Shown in pieces: positions 34,516 to 45,707 of a DNA stretch of 64,000 bases. Origin of the DNA: Aegilops tauschii subsp. strangulata. Lineage: Eukaryota > Streptophyta > Magnoliopsida > Poales > Poaceae. The stretch covers positions 93,645,322 through 93,709,321 of the forward strand of contig NC_053035.3 of the NCBI RefSeq assembly GCF_002575655.3, written 5' to 3'. Below the pieces are notes generated by a model, which was not told the DNA's origin, did no database searches, and was given only the letters and a program-made list of their open reading frames with translations. The first letter of the stretch is position 1. Each line of letters opens with the position of its first letter. A program made the translations under genes and the position numbers.

Positions 34516-35403
34516 TGTCGGCGTTCAGGGAACCAGGGTACCCAGACTAGCCTGCCTGCGGCCCATGGCGTGGCTCCATCGATGGCCTGGTACGGCCCAT
34601 CTACAACATCGCCAAGACAATACCCTCGCGAGGGGCCAAGCCTCACAAGGGAAACAACGCCAAGACCTCCTGAGGAGGCGGCCTCCCTAGGCTGCTCCTG
34701 AGGAGCGGAGACTCCTATACAAGTGCCCAACATCATGAGGTTGCGGTGACGCATGCAAGCCATGATGACCAAGGCCAGGCGGGCGCCAGCTGGCGCAGAG
34801 AAGACAGTTTCCTCTTTGGTGCTAAGGAGGCAAGCACGGGCGTGGGCTCCCGAGGAATCAGGCAAAGGTTTCCACTCCGGTGCAAGGAGACCAAGACCGC
34901 CAGGACGGCAGGATGGATGTCATCGCCGAGCCCATAACGGCGTCATGACCAGAAGCTTTGCAGGAGAAGGCCACCTTTTGTCAAGATAAGATGTACTACT
35001 TGTCCCCTTTCAAATTGGCCACTGTGGGATCCCTTCCCGCCTACATTTTGGGGGAAGAGGACCGAGGCCACTATAAGTATAGGTTAGCCACCACCATAGA
35101 AGGGGATTCGATTCGCATCCAAATCGCCCGAACCCCACAACTCACCCGAGCAGACCTCGCGACGTTGTTCATCCCTTGTACTTGTTCATCCTCAGCCCCC
35201 TGTGAGGCTAATCTACCAAAAAGTAGGAGTAGGGTCTTACACTGCAAGGTGGCCTGAACCTGGGTAAACTACCATGGCATCTCCTTTCGTGTTCATTGAG
35301 CTAGGCCGCAGGGAAATGGGTCGGTTGCCTGGAGAAGTTGAGTTCTTCGCACACGCCCCCGAGTTCGAACCTTTCTTGGGTCTGCGGAGCCCTGAATCCG
35401 ACA
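34516..35403 (+). repeat. 5' LTR of Element-3
   Basis: 888 bp, TGTCGGCGTTC…GAATCCGACA. It carries CTATAAGTATAGG at 35071-35083 as a plausible TATA box. Confidence 0.92.
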
Positions 35404-35405
35404 TT

Positions 35406-35423
35406 TGGCGCGCCAGGTAGGGG
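35406..35423 (+). promoter_or_regulatory. Element-3 primer binding site
   Basis: TGGCGCGCCAGGTAGGGG begins two bases after the LTR. The same 18-mer follows the Element-5 LTR at 56401. Confidence 0.85.
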
Positions 35424-35474
35424 CGTGTCGGAGTCCTCCTTTCATCTTTGCCCCGCTTCCGGTCCGTCGCTCCC

Positions 35475-36716
35475 ATGACGGAGGTTCCCCGAGCTTGCGC
35501 TGAGCATTGGGCCGCTCGCCCCGCCCAGGCGTCGCCCTCCAGCCGCGGAGCTCATCACTCCCTGCTCCCCGCGGCCAGCATGGCCACCGGTGTCACCAAC
35601 CATCGGCGGCATAGCCCACCCGGCCCTCTCCCGTGCGGTGCCACAATCGTGCCACCGCGCAGTCTTCTGGTTACACCGTGGCATCGACCCTCCGCACTCG
35701 CCTGGAGCAGGCGAACACGCGAGCCGCAGTCCTCATGGCGCGCGAGTTGCTGCAATGCAGGTTGGCAGAAGGCGGCCACGACGCCTTGCTTAGACGGGTC
35801 GTCGAGCTGCTCGACGCCGCCTGCAAGGGCGCGGCACCTTTCTCCATCCTGCCTATGTCGCGGACACCGCTGGGGGTTCATGCTTGCCCCCGCTGCGTCT
35901 GCTCGCCTTTCCGAAGGGGGTCTGGAGGGTCTCGCAGCGGTGGTCCGGCACACGATGCCGCCTGCCCAACCAAAGATGCGTTTTCCCAGAGTACGGCCGG
36001 GGTAGGCGACCCCTCATGGAGCCGCGTCGAAGGATCACCCCCTGGACGGCATGACCTGGCACCAAGGATGGTGGGCAGCAGAACGGAGGGACTGGGGGTG
36101 GCCTCAGGACGACGACCCTAGTGCGCCCATGCCACCATCGATGGGCTCGTTCTACGAGCAAAGGAGAAGCTCACGCACGTTCCCCTCGTCGGCCTGGACG
36201 TCGAGATTGTCAAGGCCGCATGGGACCGAGGCCCCTGGCGAGCCAACCCGACACCTCGCCGGCACCTTCGACGACCACGGTCACCAGTTACAACCCATAT
36301 CGTTGGAACATGTTGTGCTAACCTTGGATCGCAGGTAGATCGTGCCACGACGGTACGCCCCCGGGCGCAGGCCTCGCCTCGGGCAGGCAGGGCGCACCTA
36401 GGGGCCGCGCGAGGACACGCCCCGCACGCGGCGACGGGCCCGGTGCCAGGGCTCCCCCCCTCCCCCGTGCGCCAAGAGCCGCATGGCGCCACCACCGCGG
36501 TGGCACGTGCCATCTGGCAGCGGGGCCTTCCCCAGGGAAGGCGCCGGCGAGCCCTCCCCTGGCCAAGGACCCGCGGCCACCCTACTACCGCATGTGTGTC
36601 CCCTTGGTCCTGTCCTGGTTTTCGGACACCCCAACGGTGGCCGGGGTGCGCGCGGGGTGGGGTCCCCGCCCAGGGAGCAAGGAGTCCCCTCAAGTCTCCG
36701 CTCGTGACACTCTCAC
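35475..36716 (+). pseudogene. Element-3 gag-leader remnant
   Basis: ATG 35475 opens a frame that soon breaks. Another frame (from about 35660) reads RLEQANTRAAVLMARELLQC and LLRRVVELLDAAC, the Ala/Arg/Leu-rich helical style of Tat-type gag leaders. No clear Retrotrans_gag core is left. GC-rich composition gives many shadow ORFs on both strands. Identification as gag rests mainly on position after the primer site. Confidence 0.4.
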
Positions 36717-37676
36717 GTAATGATGAGTGGGGTTGTACATGCCCCGGAGTCTCCTGAGTGCTGACCCTGAGCCTCATGGGGGCTCCCGCCCACGTCCAAG
36801 TGGAAGCTCCATGCTCCGCGCTCGTAGAAGACACTGTCCTCCAATGACTATGCCCATGCCCAGTGGAAGCACTGAGCTCCGCGCTAGTGAGAAGACTAGA
36901 ATAGACACCGGACGCGGCGGTCTTTTTGCCCTCTTCTGTAATCCGGTTCGCTGTTTTTAATGAAGTTCGAAGATTTTGGTGTTTACCAAAAAAGGGGGAA
37001 TTCTTTTTCCGATTCGCGATGTTTCCTTTTTCTCCCATTTGTGTTTCGGGAGGCACGGCTGTTGCCTGCTGCCCCCTCCCGAGCGCCTCACGAGCGGGGG
37101 ATGGGTACGACGTGCGCATCTGGGCTAGCCCAGGCGACCTCAGGCCCCCCTCAGGGCGGAGGACGCAACTGCCACGGGTCCGCCCGTGGGCACACCTCGC
37201 CAAAGCTCTGGCGCTTGGCTCCTCGCGCGACGCTCTCAAGTGAGCTAGCAGGCACGTACCACACCCGGCACCCGGCTCTTGGCCTTAAGAGATTCGGCGC
37301 TTAGCCTTGGGAGCGCCCAGCACCGGGCGCCTCTCCCGCTCCCACAAAGCTCGACGCCTGATAGGGGCGCATCGGGAGACCCCAAGCTCTTGCAAGCCCC
37401 TCCTGGGGCTTCGCGGGCTGGGGCCTCAGGGGGCCCACCTCAGGAGAAGCGCGTCTCTGCAATTCAAGAACCTGCCCAAGGTTGCAAGCACCAAAAGCTA
37501 AGTCATACCCACTACTCCAGTCGAGAGCCTCCCAGCTCACGGCGGCACATCTTGAAAAATTATTCAAAGGGCATATCATTTTTACATACATCATAGGGAA
37601 ATCCTCTCCAAAAATGCTTTCATGGCCCCACGGGGTTACAACCAAGTTCTCACCAGAGAAACAGGGGAAGAATGGC
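36717..37676. other. Element-3 interior without recognisable gene
   Basis: Where pol would lie in an autonomous element there is only non-coding sequence: two partial repeats of GCCCACGTCCAAGTGGAAGC / GCCCATGCCCAGTGGAAGCA near 36788 and 36850, and ordinary GC-rich DNA. A 373-residue open frame on the minus strand (36118-37239) shows no family features. Confidence 0.6.
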
Positions 37677-40600
37677 CTAGGGAGACGCGTCGTCAGCATC
37701 GTCATGAGCACCGTCGGTGTCGCCAGCCTCACCCCCCTCAATCGCAGGCGGGCCATCGCCGTTGGCAGGGGCGAGCTCCGCCATCAAGTCCTCTACATGG
37801 TCGTCCACCCAGTCCGCCAAGGTGCCTTCGATCACCTCAGGTACTGGAGCTTACATGGCTCCGAAGTTGAAGTCAGGATCAGAGCAGGGGAGATGGCTGA
37901 AGATGCGCGAGACGGCGCGCGCGAGAAGGTCGTGACTCTTCTCCTCGACGAGTTGACGCGCCCTCGCAGCCCCACCTTTGAGGCACTCCACAATCCTGGT
38001 GAAGAAGGCAAGATAGCGAGCATCATTGGCGACGAGGGGGCTGGCGACGCTCTCGTCACAGAGGTTGCTCAGGGCCCGGTTGGCCCTATGCTCATGATCC
38101 TCAAACATCTTGGAGTGTGTGTGTTGCAGTCCTCGGGCTCGCTCTGCCTCGTCCGAGGCCTGCGCCACAAGAGAAGTAACGCCCTCCACCTGCGTATGAA
38201 GGAAGGATAGCTCGGCCGCAGTCGTGGCATGGGCTTCCACCGCCACTCACTCGCGACGTTCCGCCGCGGCTAGCTTCCTCTTGAAGCTATTGGCCTCGCC
38301 CCTCAGCTCGCCACGCCGCGCGCGGAAGCGAGCCTCTTGGCGCCCCAGCTTCCGGTGCTACTCGTCGGTGAGGGCTTTGCAGATTCCGGCCACCCTCTCG
38401 TTGGCCTCCTTACGGGCCATCGCCTCCCGGGCAGCAAGGCCATCCTCCGTGATGGCCACCTGGTGCTCCATCACCTCCAGCCATTCGCGCTCCAAGCTGA
38501 GCTGCAACGCCTCGAGCGCCAGCGCGTCCTCGTGTGCCTGGAGTTCCGTCTCGTTCATGAGGGCCCCGCTTGGCAGCGTCGCGAGGGCGGCCTTGCACGC
38601 CCGAACCTACCGCTCAAGGGCAGCGTTTGAAGCCTGAAGCTCCCTCTCGCGCTCCTCGGCCGCCTCACGACGATGATCCGCAGCTCGGGCCTCCTCCAGG
38701 GCGCGGTCGCAAGTCTCCCGTGATGCCGCAAGGGACTCCTCTGCCTCTGCACGGGAGCGCTCGTGCTGCAAGTGGCCAAGGTTGATGGCAACTTTCAGTT
38801 GGCGTCGTTCGCACGCCAGCCAGACGAAGGCCCTCTGCCTCGAGACGCGTGTTAAGTCGGCAAGCTCTGCCCCAAGACGGCCCAACGTGCTTGTCGCTTC
38901 CCGGAGAAGGTCATGACGGACGGCACTGCGCCCGCGTGTGAGCTCCAACGCTCCGCCAGGCCCTTCCTCCGCGCCCTGGTCGGCTGGAGAGGCGCGCGAT
39001 GACTCCCCCGTCTCCGGCGGGAGATTGGGGACTGGAGCTCCTTCGGCCGCTTCCCCGGTTTGTGGAGAGGCACGGCGCGGGCCTGCCCCGCTGCTTGAAG
39101 ATGGAGCCGTCGCGCGGATCGCCCAGCCGCCAGCAAGAACCAGTGGGGGGCCCTCAGCACAGCCTATGTGCCCCTGACGTTGCTCCGGAAGAGGGACGCC
39201 GGAAGTACAGGCATGTGGCCCCCCAGGGGAGGCCTCTGCTCATGAACAGACGCCACTTCGCGTGCAGCCGCCCGACTCATGAGGCCCAGGGTCGCGACCG
39301 GGCCTGGGGCCTCCAAAGGTCGTGCTCGGGACGCACTCGGCACCGCAACGGAAGAGATCTTGAGAGGCAAAAGTCAAAAAACGACACGATATGCGAGAGT
39401 CAAGGAAGGCAGGGTACTTACTCATCCACGGCTATCCACTTCCTCTTTTTCAAGACCCTCCGGACAGGGCTCCAATGGCTACCGAACCCCTTCCTCTTGC
39501 GGGATGCCCCGAGACCCAGAGGGGACTCGCTGGGGGTCGGCGTCTGGCCTTCCGCAGTAAAGGTGGCGGCAGCCGCCGCAGGCACCCGCTCTTCAGTGGC
39601 CACCTCAGGAGCACATGGTGGCGCCCGCTCTTCAGTGGCTACCTCAGGAGCACGTGGTGGCGCCCGCTCTTCCGCGGCCACCTCAGGAGCGACGAGCGGT
39701 GCCCGCTCCCTCACGACCAACTCATGAGCACACACCTCGGGGCCTCTGTGCATGGGAGTCACCAAGAGGGGGTTGTCGTGAGGCCCCTCGTGGCCCTCGG
39801 GGATCAGCCCCCACTCGTTAAAGCGCAGCATCATCACGGCGAAGGCACCCCCCTGCGGGTGGTCATAGAGAGGGAATCCACCCGGGGGGAGCCCAGTGGG
39901 GTTCTTCGCCGGTCAGGTGGCGGACCACTTCACACAGGGTGCCGGAAGGAAGCGGGGCCGCTGGAGCCTCATGTCGTCTGCGGGGCCGGTAAAAGCCCAC
40001 ATCAGACGAGAATGGTGCTGAAGCGGGGCGATGCGTCGCCGGATGAACTTCCTCACCACCATCGCCGTTGTCACCCCGCCTCCTTCAACTGGGCCATCCT
40101 GTACAAGACACGTGCGAGCAGCGGGTCGGCGAGCTCCCTGCTTCGGTGCCGATGGGATGAGGAGCAGGGGGCTGCGCACGATGGCGTCCACATACACCCA
40201 CTGCTTTAGGAACCCCTTGTGTCCGGGCGGAGCGTGAAGTCGATGCCAGAGCCCGCGGTCACCGCCACTGCCTGAAGCAACACGCACCCAGAGCGTTGCC
40301 CGCTATCGACCAAGTGGAGCGAGAAGAAATGGCAGAGCAAGGCCACGGACAGGGCAATGCCCACGAAGGCCTCGCACAAGAAGGTGAAAGAGAGAGGAGA
40401 ATGATGGATTCAGGATCTAGATGCGGCGCGTGGATCTGGTAATGCGAGAGCACGGCGTTGAATAAATCGGAGAACAGAGGCAGCAGGTCGGCAAAGAGAG
40501 CGTGGATATGAAGAGGGATTTCGGTGGCCTCATATCATCTATGGCCCACTCACCGGAATCAGCGACTAGGGCTTGCCGGACCTTGTCCATCCCCTCCTGG

Positions 40601-40692
40601 TTGATCAACGTGGACCGGTCCAGCACTGGTTCCGGCCACGGCGAGGGCTCCGCGACCACATGGGTAGTCCCCTTCTTCTTCCTGGGAGCCAT
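37677..40692 (-). pseudogene. Antisense additional ORF of Element-3 (PF04195, Transposase_28-like)
   Basis: Runs opposite to the element, between interior and 3' LTR. The first exon starts at ATG 40692 (MAPRKKKGTTHVVAEPSPWP; DRSTLINQEGMDKVRQALV). After an intron come LWHRLHAPPGHKGFLKQWVY and RRRIAPLQHHSRLMWAF (about 40250-40000), the signature of the 'putative gypsy-type transposon' family PF04195. Next are FNEWGLIPEGHEGP, a 13-residue repeat (PEVATEERAPP type, three copies, 39580-39712), then long coiled coil (ERSRAEAEESLAASRE; WLEVMEHQVAITEDGL) and a C-terminal acidic tail ending at TAG 37677. Stops near 38355, 38247 and 37848 and unclear exon borders make it a likely pseudogene. Element-6 carries an intact gene of the same type in the same relative place. 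Confidence 0.75.
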
Positions 40693-40973
40693 GGCGGCGG
40701 GGTGGATCGAAGCTGGCGCACAGTTTGGCGAAGAAGACGCAAGACCGCAAGGAGGAGGAGGAGCAGAGGGTAGGTGCACAACAAGGCAATGATGGCTGGG
40801 CTGCGTACACCAAGCAATTGTCAAGTCGGGCGATTATCGAGGCGGCGTGGGGAAATGGAGACACCCACCTCCCATCAGGTGCCACGTGTCAGCCTGGCCC
40901 GCAGGCAATTGGGGCCCGCGGTGCTTCGCCCTTGCCCTTTGGCTTCGCCTCGAAGCCAAGTCCGAGCGCACCT

Positions 40974-40989
40974 TGGGCCCAGGGGCTAC
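40974..40989 (+). promoter_or_regulatory. Element-3 polypurine tract
   Basis: GGGCCCAGGGGCTAC immediately precedes the 3' LTR. It is weakly purine-biased but matches in style the Element-6 tract (ATCTGGGGCCTAA). Confidence 0.55.
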
Positions 40990-41857
40990 TGTCGGCGTTC
41001 TGGGGACCAGGATACCCAGACTTGCCTGCATGTGGCCCATGGCGTGGCCCCATCGATGGCATGGTACGGCCCATCTACAAAATCGCCAAGACAAGACCCT
41101 CGCAAGGGAAACAACGCCAAGACCTCTTGAGGGGATGAACTCCCTAGGCTGCTCCTGAGGAGCAGAGATTCCTATGCAAGTGCCAACCCTCATGAGGTTG
41201 TGGTGACGCAAGCCATGACGACCAAGGCCAGGCGGGCGCCAGCGGGCGCAGAGAAGACAGTTTCCTCTTTGGTGCTAAGGAGGCAAGCACAGGTGTGGGT
41301 TCTCGAGGAATCAGGCAAAGGTTTCCACTCCAGCGCAACGAGACCAAGACCGCCAGGACGGCAGGACGGATGTCATCGCCGAGCCCACCGCGACGTCGTG
41401 ACTAGAAGCTTTGCAGGAGAAGACCACCTTTTGTCAGGACAAGATGTACTACTTGTCCCCTTTCAAATTGGCCACTGTGGGATCCCTTCCCGCCTACATT
41501 TTGGGGAAAGAGGACCGAGGCCACTATAAGTATAGGTTAGCCACCACCATAGAAGGGGATTCGATCCGCATCCAGATCGCCCGAACCCCACAACTCACCT
41601 GAGAAAACCTCGCGAGGTTGTTCATCCCTTGTACTTGTTCATCCTCAGCCCCCCGCGAGGCTAATCCACCAAAAAGCAATAGTAGGGTCTTACACCGCAA
41701 GGTGGCCTGAACCTGGTTAAACAGCCGTGTCCATCTCATTTCGTGTTCATCGAGCTAGGCCATGGGGTGACGGGTTGGTTGGCTAAAGAGGTTGAGTTCT
41801 TCGCACATGCCCCAGAGTTTGAACCTTTCTTGGGTCTGTGGAGCCCTGAATCCGACA
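40990..41857 (+). repeat. 3' LTR of Element-3
   Basis: 868 bp, TGTCGGCGTTC…GAATCCGACA. Several percent different from the 5' copy by eye, with small indels. Confidence 0.92.
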
Positions 41858-41862
41858 AGGAG

Positions 41863-42219
41863 CCAACTGATCCTGCCGTTGACTACTACTACACCGACGG
41901 AGCCTACTACAACATGGAGACCACTGACGACCAGGAGTAGTTAGGAGGCCCCTGGAAGGAGTCATGCGTCTTTTTGATCTAGTTGTCATTGTTTTTGTAG
42001 CCTTCTTAAGGCAAACTTGTTTAATTATGTCTATACTCACACATTATTGCTTTCACTGACTTATGTATTCGAGCCTTCATGGCCCTGGCTTGTAATGTAA
42101 AGCTTTGTGTTTGAATTTGTTTCTTATAGTTGTGCTATGATATCTTCCCGTGAGTCTTTGATCTTGATCGTGCACATTTGCGTGTATGATTAGTGCACGA
42201 TTGAGTCAGGGGCGTCACA
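41863..42219 (+). repeat. 5' LTR of Element-4, right part
   Basis: Ends GGGGCGTCACA three bases before the tRNA-Met primer site. Contains a short open frame continuing across the removed Element-3 insertion. Confidence 0.75.
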
Positions 42220-42222
42220 AGT

Positions 42223-42235
42223 TGGTATCAGAGCC
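42223..42235 (+). promoter_or_regulatory. Element-4 primer binding site (initiator tRNA-Met)
   Basis: TGGTATCAGAGCC, directly after the LTR end, thirteen bases matching the tRNA-Met complement. Confidence 0.9.
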
Positions 42236-45200
42236 GACTGGATGTAGGAAGCCCCTTTCCATCTCCTTGGTCGAAGTTCAGTCTAGTCTTTGAAAAACTA
42301 TTTTACTAACATTGTTGTTTGGCTTACGGGTCCACATCGCAAATGGATAGGATTAGGGTATTTTATTGCTCTCCTTTACTCTGGGATTCTGACCTCTCTT
42401 CCTTTCGGGTTAAAGGTTTTTACTAACTCTAACTCTAGGTTCTCGTAACTACTTCCTCCCGAAGAGCCCCTCGTTCTAGATGATCGCTTGATTCACCAGA
42501 AGATTTCAAACACACTCTTTCCAGAGACTGTGCCCACCGCCTTTGCAATTCCCTACCACCGATCAAATCCCCATGGATAGCTACATACACCTGTCGGTCA
42601 TACATTGATCCCCAGTTGCTCTTGTTATTACAAGATACCCCGTAACATTTTTCCTATATTCCGAGAATCCATTGTGCATGCTGCCTTGCAGCTCCATTTT
42701 GGCATGAATACATCTATGAATAATTCCTCACACTTATCGGGGATTCATTCATCCCCATTTGTTCACGTGTTTCACAAGATACTTCATAATGCTATTCGAT
42801 CTTCCAAAAATCCACTACAGCCTATTGCTCTTGAAATTCTTGCCTACTTGCATTATGGTTAATTCCATATGTCTAGTAGTCTCCGTTGACATCCCTTGTC
42901 ATTGCCATTTTGAGCCTAATGATTCAATGTGTGCGAATGCACGCAATCATTAGTTGACCCTTAGAAATTATCTTTCCGGCTCAGACATCATTTCGGATAT
43001 GAGCTGGTTTTTAGCCAATCAAACCTTGACAGATTGTGCCTCTAAGTCTATTCAACTTACTCATATTTGATCAAAGCATCTGATTCTGATACACCGATCT
43101 GGAAATCATAATTTCTTTGTATTAAGCATCAAATTATTCAGATGTTTCTATAATCTGATGCCTTTGCATTCTTTCTTCCTCTGATTGAGTACCGATGCTC
43201 ACATCAGATCCTTTGTGGACCGCCAAATACTTTGTTGGATTATATCCAACAGTGTCCTTCATATTCAATAACCTTGTGAGTCTTTCCTCGGATACATAAT
43301 GCCTTTGGTAAATTGTATCTTCTGCTTTGCCAACCATGCTCTGCTCTCGAACTTGTATCCGGTGCTTCTATAAGTCTATCGTATAGATTCCTAAAATGCC
43401 CCAATGGGTTGTATCTATGTTTTTGCCATCTGTGTGGACCCGAAAGTTTTCATGAGTCATACTATTCTGGTGTTTCGCCAGATAACATTTCAACACTACA
43501 ACTTCATCAAAAGCGAGAAGCAAATGAAAGGTTATGTGTTGAAGAAGTGGGAATCGACCTTGAACTTTGTGTTCATGCCCAAGGAAATGATATAGACCAT
43601 CACGGAAGCTTCTCGCAAAATAATTATCCATTTGTATAATTCTTTCAGTATCCTTAACTTGATTCCATGCAGTTATGGTTTTGACCCTACCGACCTCATA
43701 TTGATAACTCCATTCCAGTGCCTCGTCTATTTTTTGACAAGGTTAAGTTATCTGCTGCCGCAGGTCAATGACCCAGTTCAGCTTCTATTATGAACTACCT
43801 TCGAGTATTACCCTCTAGTATCTCGAGAATATAACGGAAATGCATTACTTCTTTTGAGTTATTTATCAAGTATTACTTCTCACCGTTTTAGTCACTCTGC
43901 AGGTTTGCATTGTCCGTCACTCGAGAACTCTGACAAGTGCCTTGAATTCACACTATGATTTAGTACTCCTAGTACTTTGTTGCTGGGAAGTTTAATACTC
44001 CATCATGTCATTCCTAGCCTGATCGGCTACATCATTGTCATTCTAATTTTAACTATGCTTCCCAGTCATTCTTCCCAGCGCGCCTTTATGACAATGAGCC
44101 AAGCCCGTGCCAAACTTTCATATCGTATCGTTCTGCTTACACAACATGACCGAATCCAAGCTTGTGTCATATTCATGGTTCCGTTAACCCTTATCTTCAC
44201 CATTCCATCTGCTTGATGATCTTACTGGTCGATTACATCTTCATGAAAACTCTCCACAAAATGTGTCGTGATCATCGTCAGCATTTTGACTTCGTTTGAG
44301 ATGTCAATTGAATGCATGGTGAGAAATACCATCCTTGCCCCTCGATGATTTGTGATATCATCGACAACATCCTTGACTTCCTGCCAACATAGACTTGGTC
44401 ATGTTTTGGTTATACCTTAGGTTCCTGCTATTCTTGGAATTGTTCCTTTGTATCTCTTGTGATCTTCAAACCCAATCTTTACTTTAACACCATTTCATTG
44501 CTACCCCAAAGCATGCCTGTGGTACTCAAACATCAACAAGAACATTAGAAGCACAATGCTAAATGTTTCTTGATCAATTATCCAAGCACTATTGTATGGG
44601 TAAACATCATTATTCTCCTTGCCCATTTTATTTAAAGGGTTATGCACTTGATGTCATTTCATGTATATCATGATCTGCTCATTCTTGGGAAGGATATACT
44701 CCTAACGTTTGTGAATAAACACGTTTTCCTTTCCATTGGTCTGTTTAACGCTCACTATTGTTGATTACATTCCGGTAACCACCGGTGGACGAGAACTTTT
44801 CCTACTGGTCCGCCTCGCCTTGCGAGCAGGAAAATGGTTCTCTTCGTCCCCCACCCTTGGCACTGACGTTGTTGCCAACATAGCTGACAAACTATTCTCT
44901 CACAAACCTTGTATTGTGATAACAAAAGATGCCACCACCCTTCTTTTTCATCATGGTGGTACGTATGTTGATCCCTTAGATTTTAATCATCCTAATGATT
45001 TAGAAAATGCTCGAGTCCTTAAATTCATACTGGTGCAGTATGCTTTGCCTTTTTGTAGCACTGGCAACTGTATATTCCAGTTGCCCATCTGATCGATTAT
45101 CATTCTAGCTCGAGCCTACCACTCTTTGAATTCCTTACGGAAGCTCTCTCATTAATTACAAGTTTCGTGTAAATGACTATGTGATCCCTGTATGCAAAAT

Positions 45201-45707
45201 TACCATTGCATTTGGCTTTGTATGTATTTCACGAGCCACCTTCCCTCACTTGTTCTATTCGGATATCATACACATTACTTATTCCCGTTGCTCTAAACCC
45301 CATTCACACTCTGGGTTGGGCATTGAATGATTGCCTACCTGCTTGAAACTTCTGGTGCCTTCTTATAAATGTATCTTATGCTCAATTTCTTTCATCTGTT
45401 CAACTCAATAGGTGTTTATGTCTCATCCCCTGCGTTAACTGTCCTACTCTCGACCTTGTTAAATCCGTCCTTATAGATCCCCCGCTTATCCTATCCATAA
45501 GTACGATGAAGATCTTGAAGGAAGAATGACAACTTTGTCATGAGGCGCTGATGCAGAGTAAATGAAGACATCAATGACATGGACCGACCTCTTCGGGAAG
45601 GGCTACCAAGACCGAGAAGACTTGTTAGAATTTCGCAACAAAAACTTTCACCCGCAACTCTACCTATTAAATCTCAGGACGAGATTTATTTTAGTGGAGG
45701 AGATTTG
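42236..45707 (+). other. Element-4 interior, non-coding
   Basis: T-rich sequence without any frame showing gag, protease, reverse transcriptase or integrase motifs on either strand. The longest frame (44736-45092) shows no family features. The last bases, with a CAGGACGAGATTTATTTTAG stretch and then AGTGGAGGAGATT, look like the 3' end of a Tekay-type element where pol normally stops. It is either a large-retrotransposon-derivative type interior or extreme decay. Confidence 0.6.

Larger units (their letters stand above)
34516..41857 (+). mobile_element. Element-3: Tat-type Gypsy retrotransposon lacking pol
   Basis: LTRs 34516-35403 and 40990-41857, each TGTCGG…CCGACA, with a perfect AGGAG duplication. 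Primer site 35406-35423 reads TGGCGCGCCAGGTAGGGG, typical of plant Tat-lineage Gypsy elements (from memory; the tRNA is not certain). The interior has a decayed gag-like leader and an antisense gene next to the 3' LTR, but no reverse transcriptase, RNase H or integrase motif in any frame. At 7.3 kb it fits a non-autonomous derivative mobilised in trans. It sits inside the 5' LTR of Element-4. Confidence 0.88.

Noticed and set aside
36118..37239. 373-codon minus-strand frame in Element-3
   Set aside because: GC-rich shadow frame overlapping the gag remnant; Arg/Gly/Pro bias, no family motif.
44736..45092. 118-codon frame in Element-4 interior
   Set aside because: No gag/pol similarity that I can see and no supporting context.
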